In this document: positions 18,313-27,251 of the stretch, piece after piece | Position numbering within the stretch: the stretch's first letter is position 1 | Layout of the letters: each line of letters begins with the position of its first letter | Assembly (NCBI RefSeq): GCF_003665065.1 | Contig: NZ_RCHR01000008.1 | Location: 44,116 to 108,115, forward strand | Direction: 5' to 3' | DNA: 64,000 bases | From: Oceanobacillus piezotolerans | GTDB lineage: Bacteria; Bacillota; Bacilli; Bacillales; Amphibacillaceae | Made by a program: the position numbers and the translations under genes | The notes under the pieces: model-generated | Database searches by the model: none | What the model saw: only the letters and a program-made list of their open reading frames with translations | What the model was told of the DNA's origin: nothing

Positions 18313-18933
18313 ATGGTTATGGAGACTGGGCTTACCGAGCCAATAAAAGCACAATTAAAAAAGAATTTACGGCAGGTAACAGTAGAAATTGAAGAGATGC
18401 TCAATTCAATGGATCATAATGATTGTCGTATTCTTAGTGAATTTGGGCACGTGCACGATATATTTAGTAAACTCCAAGAAACAACGGCATCTCATTATCT
18501 AAATGCATATTTATCACCTTTTACAGATTCCTATCAAGCGTTGTCCACTGCCATTCAGCATTTTTCAGAACGAAAACACGGTGCATTAATGGCAATACAA
18601 CGAAAAGAACCAATAGAACCCCTCATACATTCAGGTACTCCAATTTTAGCAACCGTATCACATGCATTGCTAGAATCTATATTTTATCCCGGCAGCATTC
18701 TACACGACGGAGCAGTATTGATTAGAGAAAATACCATCGTCTCTGCAGGAAATGTACTTCCTTTAACCCAAAAGGATGCAAAAGGAAAAAAACTTGGAAC
18801 GAGGCATAGGGCCGCGGTCGGTTTATCAGAAAAAAGCGATGCCATTGTATTGGTAGTATCTGAAGAAACAGGAAGAGCCTCCTTTGCATTGGATGGAGTT
18901 TTATATCCAATTCAACCGGGTGGGCCAACTTAA
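18313..18933 (+). CDS. cdaS: Sporulation-type diadenylate cyclase CdaS
   Basis: A 206-residue soluble enzyme that makes c-di-AMP from two ATP. Residues 1-60 form the two-helix N-terminal regulatory domain of CdaS/YojJ, which in B. subtilis holds the enzyme in an inhibited hexamer. The DAC domain (about 65-200) carries DGA (132-134) and RHR (164-166), the catalytic motifs. There are no membrane segments, unlike CdaA at 53030-53851. The ATG has AGGAAGTG upstream. B. subtilis CdaS is made in the forespore and needed for germination; a similar role is inferred here. It is monocistronic and next to a decayed spore-hydrolase fragment. Confidence 0.93.
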   Translation: MVMETGLTEPIKAQLKKNLRQVTVEIEEMLNSMDHNDCRILSEFGHVHDIFSKLQETTASHYLNAYLSPFTDSYQALSTAIQHFSERKHGALMAIQRKEPIEPLIHSGTPILATVSHALLESIFYPGSILHDGAVLIRENTIVSAGNVLPLTQKDAKGKKLGTRHRAAVGLSEKSDAIVLVVSEETGRASFALDGVLYPIQPGGPT

Positions 18934-19344
18934 AATAATCATCTTGATTTATATACCGCTAAACAAAATTCAAGCTCCTCCCATTAACTGCATGATTAAA
19001 ATTCTTGAAGATATGGAAGCCTGTTAATCATCTGGAACCCTCTTCCTGTTTTTTAACGTAACGTTAGATGGGAATTTATTTTAGCTACAAATAACATGCA
19101 GTAGATTCTTATCTGTAACATTTTGCGGATGCAGAAAGAGAGAATATAAAGGTTAGAATTATGTATTTTGTGTTCTATCTTTAAGAAAAAATCTTATGTA
19201 TGTGCAAAGTATGAGTAGTAATGAGTCCCTTCTACATCCAATATAGTTTTTCTTATACTTTCCTGCTTAAATAAAAACGCGTCCTTCATCATGTGATGTA
19301 GGATGCGTTTCTAGAAACCCTAACTTAAAATGCTTTACTAATAA
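18934..19344. other. Intergenic region, no gene seen
   Basis: AT-rich spacer between the convergent cdaS and azoreductase genes. The only structure I can support is the azoreductase terminator at 19273-19311. Confidence 0.6.
19273..19311 (-). terminator. Terminator after the azoreductase gene
   Basis: AAACGCATCCT pairs with AGGACGCGTTT (one mismatch), followed on the minus strand by TTTTTATTT. Confidence 0.8.
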
Positions 19345-19977
19345 TTAAACCGTTACTGCCGACAATCGTTTTGCTGCGGCTTCCACTCTTGCTAAACCTT
19401 CCGCAATAATCACTTCCGCTTGATCTGGTGCTTGAGCATGACCTTCGATAATAACTTCATCCACAATTTCCATACCAAATACGCCACCTAGAACGTTTTT
19501 CATATAGGTTGCAGCCATTTCCATCGGTGCTGCTTCTGGTGTGGAATAAATACCACCACGCGCATTTAGAATCACAGCCTTTTTGTCCGTCAATAATTGT
19601 ACAGCTTGGCCGTTTTCATCATATTTAAATGCGTAACCAGCTTGGTACACATAGTCGATAAATGTTTGTAATTTAGCTGGTATTGTTAAGTTCCATAGAG
19701 GAAAGGCAAATACAACAATATCTGCCTCTGTAAAGGCGTCCATTACTCTTTGTTTTGCAGCTAAAATACGTTGTTCGATATCTGTCAACTCTTCGCCTGA
19801 TTCTACTTTTCCGAAAGCGTTGAATAAATCCTGACCTAAATAAGGCATATCTTCGGCAAAGACATCATAAGTTCTTACATTCACACCTTGTAGATTCTCC
19901 ATGAATGTTTCATACATTTTACTTGATACACCTTCTGAAGCTGGACGGTTATTTGCTTTTACTACTAATACGTTCAT
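19345..19977 (-). CDS. azoR: FMN-dependent NADH-azoreductase
   Basis: A 210-residue flavodoxin-like enzyme that reduces azo compounds and quinones with NADH and FMN. Family motifs are clear: VVKANNRPASEGVSSKMY for the FMN phosphate loop (6-22), FAFPLWNLTIPAKLQTFIDYV (about 90-111) and the ARGGIYS segment (about 140). The length matches AzoR1/AzoR2 of B. subtilis, which take part in quinone detoxification under YodB/CatR or MhqR control. The ATG has AGAGGAGAA upstream. A palindrome (TATACTA-AAC-TAGTATA) in its promoter region is a candidate operator. Monocistronic. Confidence 0.92.
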   Translation of the reverse strand: MNVLVVKANNRPASEGVSSKMYETFMENLQGVNVRTYDVFAEDMPYLGQDLFNAFGKVESGEELTDIEQRILAAKQRVMDAFTEADIVVFAFPLWNLTIPAKLQTFIDYVYQAGYAFKYDENGQAVQLLTDKKAVILNARGGIYSTPEAAPMEMAATYMKNVLGGVFGMEIVDEVIIEGHAQAPDQAEVIIAEGLARVEAAAKRLSAVTV

Positions 19978-20025
19978 TTATTGTAATTCTCCTCTTTATT
20001 TTTAATTAAAACATCTCATATTAAT

Positions 20026-20043
20026 AATATACTAAACTAGTAT
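20026..20043. promoter_or_regulatory. Candidate operator palindrome upstream of the azoreductase
   Basis: TATACTA-AAC-TAGTATA, perfect 7-bp arms, about 50 bases before the azoR start and over the likely promoter. Its form resembles sites of DUF24/HxlR-type quinone sensors (YodB, CatR, HypR), but I cannot assign a regulator. The rest of 19978-20435 shows no gene. Confidence 0.5.
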
Positions 20044-20324
20044 AAAGTTCAACATTATGACCCTGCCTACTTCTGGGCATGCAACCTTTTATGGAATTTT
20101 TATAAATCATTATTCTAACAAATTAAGATTATTAGAGAAAAAAACAGGTAATGTAACGGTTTAGGGATGACGTTAAGTTGAAAAATAACAAGTGTGAAAG
20201 GTAGCCATTTTTGCACGTGGACTTTACAGCCATTTAACCTGCGATAAATATCCCTAAATGCCATATAGTATATTATTGCAGGATTAAATATCAGTGTTTT
20301 TAGTGGGAATCTTTTTGGGACTAA

Positions 20325-20357
20325 CAAAAAGACCAGACCCATAAAAGGCCTGGCCTA
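20325..20357 (-). terminator. Terminator after the GNAT gene
   Basis: AGGCCAG / CTGGTCT stem with a 13-base loop and a T-run on the minus strand, about 80 bases past the stop at 20436. Confidence 0.7.
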
Positions 20358-20435
20358 AATTCAGTATTGAATTCATTTTACTGAGAAGCTGTTTTAGATA
20401 GAATCTTAGCTCCGCCTGCTATTACAAGAATACTA

Positions 20436-20969
20436 TTATTTATCTAATCCCTTCCATTCATTCTCTAACATACTCATTTCCCACATATTCCAGTATTCAT
20501 CCCCACATTTTCTGTAATCTCTGAGTAACCCTTCTTTTGTAAACCCAGCTTTTTCATAACAAGTAATTGCAGATGTGTTAAAATCAAATACACCAAGACT
20601 AACCCTGTGTAGTTTAAGTTCATCAAATGCTACTTTGAGAATTTCGTTCATCATTTGTAAACCTATCCCTTTACCTCTAACATTCTTATCTCCTACCAGC
20701 ACTTTCCCTACCCTTGCCGACTTGTTGTTTCTGTCAATATTCCCTAATGATATGTGCCCTATAACAGACCCAGTTTCCTCTTCTACCACACAGTAAATCA
20801 AAAAACGAGAATGATCATTGTTTGCATCTTTTAGGTATTCCTCCAATTGTTGTTCAGTTAATGGGAAACTAAACATGGACCCTCCCCACTGCGATAGAAA
20901 TTCAGGAGTTTCAATCCAATCTATAAGCTGTTGAAAATCGGAACGTTTAAAAAACCTCAATCTAATCAT
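20436..20969 (-). CDS. GNAT family N-acetyltransferase (RimJ/RimL type)
   Basis: A 177-residue acetyl-CoA-dependent acetyltransferase. The acetyl-CoA pyrophosphate loop is visible as GKVLVGDKNVRGKGIGLQMM (about 92-111, core RGKGIG). The strand ARVGKVLV precedes it, and the typical C-terminal FNTSAITCYEKAGFTKEGLLRDYRK (about 133-158) is the RimJ/RimL signature. The substrate could be a protein N-terminus or a small molecule such as spermidine; it cannot be read here. The start has CGAGGAGG upstream. It is a single-gene unit. Confidence 0.88.
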   Translation of the reverse strand: MIRLRFFKRSDFQQLIDWIETPEFLSQWGGSMFSFPLTEQQLEEYLKDANNDHSRFLIYCVVEEETGSVIGHISLGNIDRNNKSARVGKVLVGDKNVRGKGIGLQMMNEILKVAFDELKLHRVSLGVFDFNTSAITCYEKAGFTKEGLLRDYRKCGDEYWNMWEMSMLENEWKGLDK

Positions 20970-21080
20970 CTAAAATCCTCCTCGATTCTCGAGTGTATCT
21001 CTACTTCAAACACTACTGCTCATGCTAGTCATCAACTGTGGGGCATCTATTATATAACTATAAACCAGTTTTTTTGTTTA

Positions 21081-21878
21081 TCATTTCTTGATAGCAAGTT
21101 TTATCGATATATTTATCTGTTCCTTGAAAACACCATCTCCATTAACATTCAACAATTCCTCTTTTAAATGTTGTTCAAACATACGAACACTATCGCCTAA
21201 AAATCGTTTAGATCCATAGGAGGTTGAATACAGATTTCCAATTATCGATTCCACTGTCCAGTTTTGCTCATAAGTTGGTATCTCGTGCATATCCAAATCA
21301 AATTTTGAATTCGATATAATTTCCTGGTAGCTAACTTTTGGATGAGAATAGGTTGTGTTTCCTGCCCTTCTTTCTTTTCCATACCATTGTTTTACTACCT
21401 CATTCAATTTCTTTTGCCAAGGTAAAAGTTCCTTATTTGGAGAATAATTATCAATGATTGCCACACCGCCACCATTGGAAATCATCTCATATAAAGTTTC
21501 AAGAACCTCTTCTCTATCCATCCAGTGAAAAGCCTTCGCAATTGTTACCAATCTAAAACTGCCTTCAAATATTTTCCTATATGAATTAAGTTCTCCATTA
21601 AACCACTCCAGGTTATCTGTTCTAAGTTCCTTTACCAGCCGTTTTGCTTCTTGTATCATTTCAGGCTCTGTATCTATCCCAACTATGCTTTCAAACCAAT
21701 CAGCAAATCTCAATGCAAGTTGTCCAGTACCACACCCTAAATCGAGCATTTGACCTTTACCATCTAGATTAAACTTATCGATTAAATACCTTACCAAAGT
21801 TGCAGGATATATAGGTCTATAACGTGCATAATACCAGGCTGTTCCCTTGAATAATTCATCACTATACTTTGTCTTCAC
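21081..21878 (-). CDS. Class I SAM-dependent methyltransferase
   Basis: A 265-residue cytosolic methyltransferase. Motif I (MLDLGCGTGQLALRFADWF, about 42-60), the acidic motif II end (VGIDTEPEM) and motif III/post-I segments (LVTIAKAFHWMDREEVL, IIDNYSP) are present, as in the Methyltransf_11/25 families. I chose the GTG at 21878 because GAGAGGGGGT lies 8 bases upstream; the frame extends 15 codons further, but the intervening ATG codons have no site. The C-terminal 100 residues look like a substrate lid. The substrate is unknown; the KYSDELFKGTAWYYARYRPIYP N-terminus is shared by many Bacillus relatives of unknown role. Confidence 0.85.
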   Translation of the reverse strand: MKTKYSDELFKGTAWYYARYRPIYPATLVRYLIDKFNLDGKGQMLDLGCGTGQLALRFADWFESIVGIDTEPEMIQEAKRLVKELRTDNLEWFNGELNSYRKIFEGSFRLVTIAKAFHWMDREEVLETLYEMISNGGGVAIIDNYSPNKELLPWQKKLNEVVKQWYGKERRAGNTTYSHPKVSYQEIISNSKFDLDMHEIPTYEQNWTVESIIGNLYSTSYGSKRFLGDSVRMFEQHLKEELLNVNGDGVFKEQINISIKLAIKK

Positions 21879-22041
21879 AAAATAACCCCCTCTCATTTTT
21901 AAACAACTGTATAATATAGCCAAATATTAATTGAAATATAATATTTTAATCAAATATGCTCCTTCACAATTAGTCTCTATAAAAAATAGGGAAAAGGTTA
22001 TATAATTTAAGACAAATAGATTCATAAAGGAGTCTCTAACT

Positions 22042-22866
22042 ATGAATGCCATTGTAAATTTTAATAAAAGTACACAGGTACTAAACCAAGAATCCATCTT
22101 ATCGGCTCTAGAATCCAATTTAGCAATGATAGAATTCAACTTAAATAAAGAAGTAATTTGGGTAAACGATAATTTCGCCAAAACATTGGGTTACACTGCC
22201 AATGAAATGGAAAACATGGCTCATCGACAATTTTGTACGGAAGAATACACAAACAGCAAAGAATATATTAAATTATGGGATAATTTGCGCCAAGGAGTCA
22301 AGTTTCAAGAAAAAATTGAAAGGGTTGGCAAAAGAGGTAACTTATTATGGTTTGAGGCTACTTATATGCCCATTTTAAATGAGGAAGGCCAGGTAGAGGC
22401 TGTCCTTAAAATTGCAATGGATATTACAGATCGAGAAAACAAAACCATGGAAATCATTTCTCAATTAAAAAATATGCCAGTAGAATTAGTAGATTTAGTC
22501 GTTGCAAATTCTAAAGAAAAAATAGAAACGCTCCATTCATTAAAAGAACATACTAATTTAATAAGCGAAGTATCTAATTTAATTCGTAATATATCTGCTC
22601 AAACAAATGTACTTGCATTAAATGCAGCCATTGAAGCCGCTCGTGCAGGAGAACATGGTAGAGGTTTTAAGGTGGTGGCTGATGAAGTACGCAGATTAGC
22701 TGGTAATGTCTCGGATTCAATTGGTCAAGTAGATAGCAATATAGAAAATATTACACAAGAAGTAAAAAAGGTACATGATATCACCGATATGTTACAAGAA
22801 TCAATTATTGAAACGCAAACCAGATTCAAGAAGACCATTGAGGATTTTGAAAACATGGATCGATAG
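22042..22866 (+). CDS. Soluble PAS-domain methyl-accepting chemotaxis-type signal transducer
   Basis: A 274-residue cytosolic protein. Residues about 18-130 form a PAS/PAC sensor ([52 protein letters not shown]). Residues about 165-270 are a short coiled-coil MCP signalling domain containing the conserved tip ([39 protein letters not shown]). It has no membrane segment and no HAMP domain. It should couple a cytoplasmic cue, perhaps redox or energy state, to the CheA/CheW array. The coiled coil is shorter than in standard MCPs. The start has AAAGGAGT upstream and a terminator follows. Confidence 0.88.
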   Translation: MNAIVNFNKSTQVLNQESILSALESNLAMIEFNLNKEVIWVNDNFAKTLGYTANEMENMAHRQFCTEEYTNSKEYIKLWDNLRQGVKFQEKIERVGKRGNLLWFEATYMPILNEEGQVEAVLKIAMDITDRENKTMEIISQLKNMPVELVDLVVANSKEKIETLHSLKEHTNLISEVSNLIRNISAQTNVLALNAAIEAARAGEHGRGFKVVADEVRRLAGNVSDSIGQVDSNIENITQEVKKVHDITDMLQESIIETQTRFKKTIEDFENMDR

Positions 22867-22879
22867 TATAATACTTTTG

Positions 22880-22918
22880 AAAAGAACCGTTTTCCTTCTA
22901 AGAAAAATGGTTCTTTTT
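22880..22918 (+). terminator. Terminator after the PAS-MCP gene
   Basis: AAAGAACCGTTTTC pairs with GAAAAATGGTTCTTT (G-T and one bulge), then TTTTTCC. It lies 14 bases past the stop. Confidence 0.8.
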
Positions 22919-23090
22919 CCATCTTTAACTTAGTAGATTTTTCATTTTCCCCATCTCTCTCCTTTCTTATCTTCCAAGACTTTGCTCTCGCTTTGACTCT
23001 TAAAGGGAATGGAAATAAGTGATACCCAAAAAACCCGAGTCTCCTATGAAATTAAGTTTATAAAAGCCATTGTTGATAAAAGTGAAGAAA

Positions 23091-23180
23091 TATTGGACAA
23101 AAGAAAAGGCTGAATCACTGTTGGGTTCAGTCTGAATTTGGGATTTATGTTTAGTTAAAACAAACGTTTAATTGATGATT
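23091..23180. repeat. Terminator-type dispersed repeat, copy A
   Basis: About 90 bases closely match 44874-44964. Both contain TATTGGACAAA, a GGCTGAATC hairpin, AATTTGGGATT and AAAACAAACGTTT in the same order. On the minus strand the hairpin is followed by a T-rich stretch, and both copies lie 100-120 bases past the stop of a leftward gene. The rest of 22919-23288 shows no gene with a proper ribosome site. Confidence 0.8.
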
Positions 23181-23288
23181 ACACACACATTCTCCAAAAT
23201 CCTATAATTATTATTCCAATCAGTTTTCATTGGTGTTTGTTCGAACACCATTATTAGTCCTTATTTTTAAACATTTAACTCCTATTAC

Positions 23289-24743
23289 TTATCTTGAATG
23301 ACGAACAATATTATCTGCTACTCGAATTGCTAAAGCAGTGTTAGAAAGTACTGGTCCTGCTGCAGTTAAACTTGGAAGTGCGCTATTATCTGCAACATAT
23401 AGACCTTGAACTCCATGTATTTGACCATTGCGATTTGTCGCTGAAGTATTAGGATTTGAACCCATTCTGCATGTGCACGACTCGTGCATATCTGCTCCTG
23501 GCGGCCGGAGGACTAAAGTAGACTCATCTAAAGTGACGCCCATCGCTCTGGCAGAATCTCTTATGCCTTGTTCTACTTGTTGGGCTGTTTGACGGTCTCT
23601 TTCACTTAAAGAGTATTGAACTTGTTGTAATGGTACTCCATACTCATCCTTCCTAGAATCAAGATATACACGATTTTCAGGTCTGGATTCTACTCTACCA
23701 AAGGCAGCGTATGCAATTACCAACTGGTCTCTCAACACTTTATCTTCAAATTGTTGGTAAGACCAATATTGGTCTGGACCGAGAATCTGAATATGATAAG
23801 GATCTTCTTCTGTTTCAAATTTTAAAACCGATAAATTTCCAAGTCGGTCAGAAAACTGTTCTCGACCAATTGTTCCAATTGCAATCATTGAAACATGTCC
23901 TGTTAAATAACGTCCAATCGCTGGTTCCTGAATACCAGAATTCAATAGGATCCGTGGAGTTTCTAGAGTACTTGCTGATACGACAACATTTTTTGCCCGA
24001 ATGGTATAATTTGATTTTGTCTTTGTATCGATAACCTCGACACCAGCTGCTCTTTTTCCATTTGAAGAAGTATTAACCTTATGAACAAAAGCATCCACAG
24101 CCAGATCATATGGACGGTCTAATTGGCCCATTGCCAATGAATTAATCGAACTATACCAGGCATTGGAATGGACTTCTCCCTGTCTCGAGGGAGACAAATC
24201 AAGAGCAAGTGGCATATTTTGAGCTTCTAAAATTCCTGCAGCATGAAGCCTCTGTAACATCCGCTCCTGCATCGATGAACCTTTCGCCCAATCTGTTGTG
24301 ACATGTAATAACTCCTCAGCCATTCGATAGTAGACATCTAGTTCTCTGCGATTAATCGGCCATTTTCTCAGTTCATCTTCAATCGGTCTGGGTGTTGCCG
24401 CATTCCAAAATAACGACCTGCCACCAAGAGCATAGACCATCGTGGCTCCAGAAAATTGAGGTAAGCGTTCGCCAAGGGGTGTGGAATTATTGGGGAGAAG
24501 TACATCACGTGAAGTATTGACATTTTGTGTAGGTATATTTTGTGCATGGGAATGAAATAATTTACCCCCTTTTTCAAGAATAGCAATCTTTTTTGCCCCT
24601 TGGTATTTCCATAACTGACAAAGTCTCTGTAAAACAGCGCCTCCTCCAGGGCCACTTCCAACAATAACCACATCGTATTCTGTGTTTGTTAACTCAGAAA
24701 GTGGTTTCGTATTAATCCAATTATTCTTGTATCTTATAACCAT
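23289..24743 (-). CDS. GMC family FAD-dependent oxidoreductase
   Basis: A 484-residue flavoprotein. The FAD-binding motif is VVIVGSGPGGGAVLQRL (25-41). The GMC block GGRSLFWNAATPRP is near residue 107, the second GMC signature (NVVVSASTLETPRILLNSG) near 255, and the C-terminal domain holds the active-site histidine region (DMHESCTCRMGSNP, about 423-436) and the final FAD-contacting ADNSALPSLTAAGPVLSNTALAIR. Family members oxidise alcohols or sugars; some are subunits of membrane sugar dehydrogenases, but no gamma subunit or cytochrome gene lies nearby. There is no signal peptide. A GGGGGGAGGCAGGTG ribosome site precedes the ATG. The substrate is unknown. Confidence 0.87.
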   Translation of the reverse strand: MVIRYKNNWINTKPLSELTNTEYDVVIVGSGPGGGAVLQRLCQLWKYQGAKKIAILEKGGKLFHSHAQNIPTQNVNTSRDVLLPNNSTPLGERLPQFSGATMVYALGGRSLFWNAATPRPIEDELRKWPINRRELDVYYRMAEELLHVTTDWAKGSSMQERMLQRLHAAGILEAQNMPLALDLSPSRQGEVHSNAWYSSINSLAMGQLDRPYDLAVDAFVHKVNTSSNGKRAAGVEVIDTKTKSNYTIRAKNVVVSASTLETPRILLNSGIQEPAIGRYLTGHVSMIAIGTIGREQFSDRLGNLSVLKFETEEDPYHIQILGPDQYWSYQQFEDKVLRDQLVIAYAAFGRVESRPENRVYLDSRKDEYGVPLQQVQYSLSERDRQTAQQVEQGIRDSARAMGVTLDESTLVLRPPGADMHESCTCRMGSNPNTSATNRNGQIHGVQGLYVADNSALPSLTAAGPVLSNTALAIRVADNIVRHSR

Positions 24744-24890
24744 AGCAACACCTGCCTCCCCCCCCTAAATACTTTATCAATTCAAGTTATGCTTGACTGC
24801 TTATCCATTATGTCAGAGGGCTTAATTAACAAACTTAAATAATTTGTTCAGGATTTCAACTGGGTGTTACAAAAAGGGTTACCATTATAT

Positions 24891-24922
24891 AAAAAAGGCT
24901 TCCATGCATCACACATGGAAGT
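24891..24922 (-). terminator. Terminator downstream of the FMN-reductase remnant
   Basis: ACTTCCATG / CATGGAAGC stem with a 7-base loop and T6 on the minus strand. It follows the pseudogene at 24962-25155 and now probably ends the dioxygenase operon. Confidence 0.8.
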
Positions 24923-24961
24923 CTAGAATCTCACCAAATTTTTATCCTTTTACTGTTTTTC

Positions 24962-25155
24962 ATGCTTTACTCCTAGCGATGACTTGATCAAACATACCAT
25001 CAGCATTGTTTTTTTATGATAATTAGCAGGCTTAAAATTAGGCGTAGATTTTCATAGGAACGAGTGCCGCCCAAATTACCATAACCTACAAAACCAGCTG
25101 CCTTATTATTTAATTCTGGATTTAAGAAATCAAGGGCGTTTTTTAATGCTCTCTT
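24962..25155 (-). pseudogene. Decayed, internally deleted copy of an NADPH-dependent FMN reductase gene
   Basis: The DNA closely follows the 3' half of the intact gene at 32652-33212. Shared stretches include ACTTGATCAAACAT, ATTAGGCGTAGATTTTC and TACCATAACCTACAAAACCAG. About 90 bp present in the intact gene are missing between the AGCAGGCTT and ATTAGGCG segments. Frameshifts and stops break the frame, and the 5' half is absent. It lies directly after the ring-cleaving dioxygenase operon and keeps a terminator. Confidence 0.85.
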
Positions 25156-25204
25156 AATCTTAAATTTCCTTTCGAAACAACTATTAATTGCTAAATAAGA
25201 ACTT

Positions 25205-26182
25205 CTATTCTTTAATAAATTCCTTCGTGCTTCTCACTGTATCAATTGGACGAACCATTTTTTCTATTTCTGCACGTTTAGGCTCTAAGAATGGAGGTAA
25301 AGATAATTTTTCCCCAAGCGTTTCATAAGGTTCATCTCCCATAAACCCAGGACCATCTGTCGCAAACTCAAATAAAATTTGTGGTGCCACTCTTGCGTAT
25401 AACGACTCGAAAAAGTGACGATCTACATAGCCGGATGTAGGGAATCCGAAACTGCTCATTCGTTCAATCCACTCTTCTAAAACAGCACGATCTTCCACAC
25501 GGAAAGCTGCGTGATGTACGGTTCCGTATCCTTGGCGTGCAGACGGTAAGACTACATTCTTCTCTACGTAGATTTGTGCACCATTTCCACCCTCACCTAC
25601 TTCGAATAAGTGCAATGATTCCTCCTGTGCAATTTCTTTAAACAGAAGTACTTTTTCTAATACTTCTTTAAAATAATCAAACTGCTCGATACGCACGTGA
25701 ATTGGTCCCAATCCAGTAATCGCATATTCTAATGGAATTGGCCCTTTTTGCCATGGTGTACCTGAAGCAACTCCTTTATTATTTTCATCAGAAATTAATT
25801 GATATTGTTGATCATCGAAATCCACAAAAGATAAGGTCTTCACACCAAATGTTTCTTTAATTCCAGTATGCTTTACTTCTAAACGGTCAAAGCGTTTTAC
25901 CCAGTAATCTAATGCTGCGTCTGTTGGCACTCGGAAAGATGTTTTATAAATTTCATTTGTCCCATGCTCCCCCTTTGGAATTCCTGGGAAATCAAAGAAC
26001 GTCATATCGGTTCCTGCGCTCCCCTTATCATCTGCGAAAAACAGGTGATAGGTTTGAATATCGTCCTGGTTAACTGTCTTCTTCACTAAACGCATTCCTA
26101 AAACATAGGTGAAAAATTCATAGTTCTTTTCTGCGCTGCTTGTAATTGCTGTTACATGATGCATTCCTTTTAAATGGTTCAT
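25205..26182 (-). CDS. Ring-cleaving dioxygenase, VOC superfamily (MhqO-like)
   Basis: A 325-residue two-domain vicinal-oxygen-chelate protein. Each half starts with the metal-binding strand: HVTAITSSAEKNYEFFTYVLG (residues 8-28) and GPIHVRIEQFDYFKEVLEKVL in the middle, with HHAAFRVEDRAVLEEWIERM and LFEFATDGPGF toward the C-terminus. It resembles B. subtilis MhqO/MhqE, thiol-dependent or extradiol dioxygenases that destroy hydroquinones and catechols. I chose the ATG at 26182 because GGAGG lies 8 bases upstream. It is the third gene of marR-dioxygenase-dioxygenase, 49 bp after its paralogue. Confidence 0.88.
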   Translation of the reverse strand: MNHLKGMHHVTAITSSAEKNYEFFTYVLGMRLVKKTVNQDDIQTYHLFFADDKGSAGTDMTFFDFPGIPKGEHGTNEIYKTSFRVPTDAALDYWVKRFDRLEVKHTGIKETFGVKTLSFVDFDDQQYQLISDENNKGVASGTPWQKGPIPLEYAITGLGPIHVRIEQFDYFKEVLEKVLLFKEIAQEESLHLFEVGEGGNGAQIYVEKNVVLPSARQGYGTVHHAAFRVEDRAVLEEWIERMSSFGFPTSGYVDRHFFESLYARVAPQILFEFATDGPGFMGDEPYETLGEKLSLPPFLEPKRAEIEKMVRPIDTVRSTKEFIKE

Positions 26183-26231
26183 ATTATATTCCTCCAAAAT
26201 TTTATTTTATTTATTAGCTGACTTTTCCCTA

Positions 26232-27176
26232 TTACTTCTCTTCAATAGGGGATAATTTTGCTTCAATTTCCGCCCGACGTTCTTCCAAAAATGGCGGTAA
26301 ATCAAGCTTTTCTCCTAAATGTTCCACTTCTCCATCAACGGTAAATCCAGGTCCATCTGTCGCAATTTCAAAAAGAATTCCGTTTGATTCACGAAAATAC
26401 AAACTCTTAAAGTAGAAACGATCCACAATGCCTGAAGAATGGAATCCTCTTTGCTTCACTTTCTCATCCCAATATTTGAGCTCTTCCTCATTTTTCACAC
26501 GAATGGCTAAATGATGAATACTGCCCCGGCCTGGTTTTTCAGAAGGACCATCCATATATTTGACTACGATTTCTCCAAAGACCTCACCATTGATCGACTG
26601 AAAAATCGCTTCTCTTTCGCTTCGACTCACTTCTGTATAACCAAACATATCTGTTAGGGTGCTCGCCATTTTATCCAGTCGACGTACCGTCATTTCTACA
26701 GAGCCCATTCCTTGAATCTGATGTTCTGCAGGAACGTCAGATTTATCCCATGTTTCCCAGTGCTTTACTTTTTCTCCGTTTGAAACGAGCAGTACCAATC
26801 GAAGACCATCGGGATCCTCAAATTTCATGGCAGGGCGATTAGCATAAGATGTGATATCCCCATGAGCCACACCAAACTCCTCAAACCGTGCTTTCCAGTA
26901 CTGCAGACTATCCTCTGAAGGGACGAGTAATCCGATTCTTGTAATTGCATTTGTCCCAGGATGCGTGTTTCCTACTTGCGGAATTTCAAAGAATGTTAGT
27001 TCTGTACCTGGGCTGCCTGTTCTATCCCCATAAAACAAGTGATACATAGATGGGTCGTCTTGGTTGACCGTTATTTTCACACGACGTAAACCAAGCACTT
27101 GTTTGTAAAAGTGATTATTTTCATTTGCGCTCTTTGTAATCATAGAAATGTGATGGTGTCCTGGAATGTTGTACAT
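26232..27176 (-). CDS. Ring-cleaving dioxygenase, VOC superfamily (MhqO/MhqE-like paralogue)
   Basis: A 314-residue paralogue of the next gene, with the same layout: HHISMITKSANENNHFYKQVLG at the N-terminus, a middle repeat (MGSVEMTVRRLDKMASTLTDMFG) and HHLAIRVKNEEELKYWDEKV plus ILFEIATDGPGF at the C-terminus. His and Glu metal ligands appear in both halves. The ATG at 27176 has AAAAAGGAGGAA upstream; the upstream frame extension runs through the leader. Located 75 bp after a MarR regulator gene with which it is probably co-transcribed. In B. subtilis such genes respond to methylhydroquinone and catechol through MhqR; the same is inferred here. Confidence 0.88.
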   Translation of the reverse strand: MYNIPGHHHISMITKSANENNHFYKQVLGLRRVKITVNQDDPSMYHLFYGDRTGSPGTELTFFEIPQVGNTHPGTNAITRIGLLVPSEDSLQYWKARFEEFGVAHGDITSYANRPAMKFEDPDGLRLVLLVSNGEKVKHWETWDKSDVPAEHQIQGMGSVEMTVRRLDKMASTLTDMFGYTEVSRSEREAIFQSINGEVFGEIVVKYMDGPSEKPGRGSIHHLAIRVKNEEELKYWDEKVKQRGFHSSGIVDRFYFKSLYFRESNGILFEIATDGPGFTVDGEVEHLGEKLDLPPFLEERRAEIEAKLSPIEEK

Positions 27177-27251
27177 AATTCGTTCCTCCTTTTTCATTTT
27201 ACTAGTCAAGTGACAATTAAAAAAATAACTTAACATTTACCAATAGGGTAC

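Noticed and set aside
20115..20342. A 75-codon minus-strand frame between azoR and the GNAT gene
   Set aside because: It lies after the GNAT terminator, lacks a ribosome site and has a hydrophobic composition typical of AT-rich spacer.
23009..23113. A 34-codon plus-strand frame (MEISDTQKTRVS...) before repeat A
   Set aside because: It starts after AAAGGGA, but its end runs into the terminator-type repeat and it has no recognisable relatives; too weak to call.
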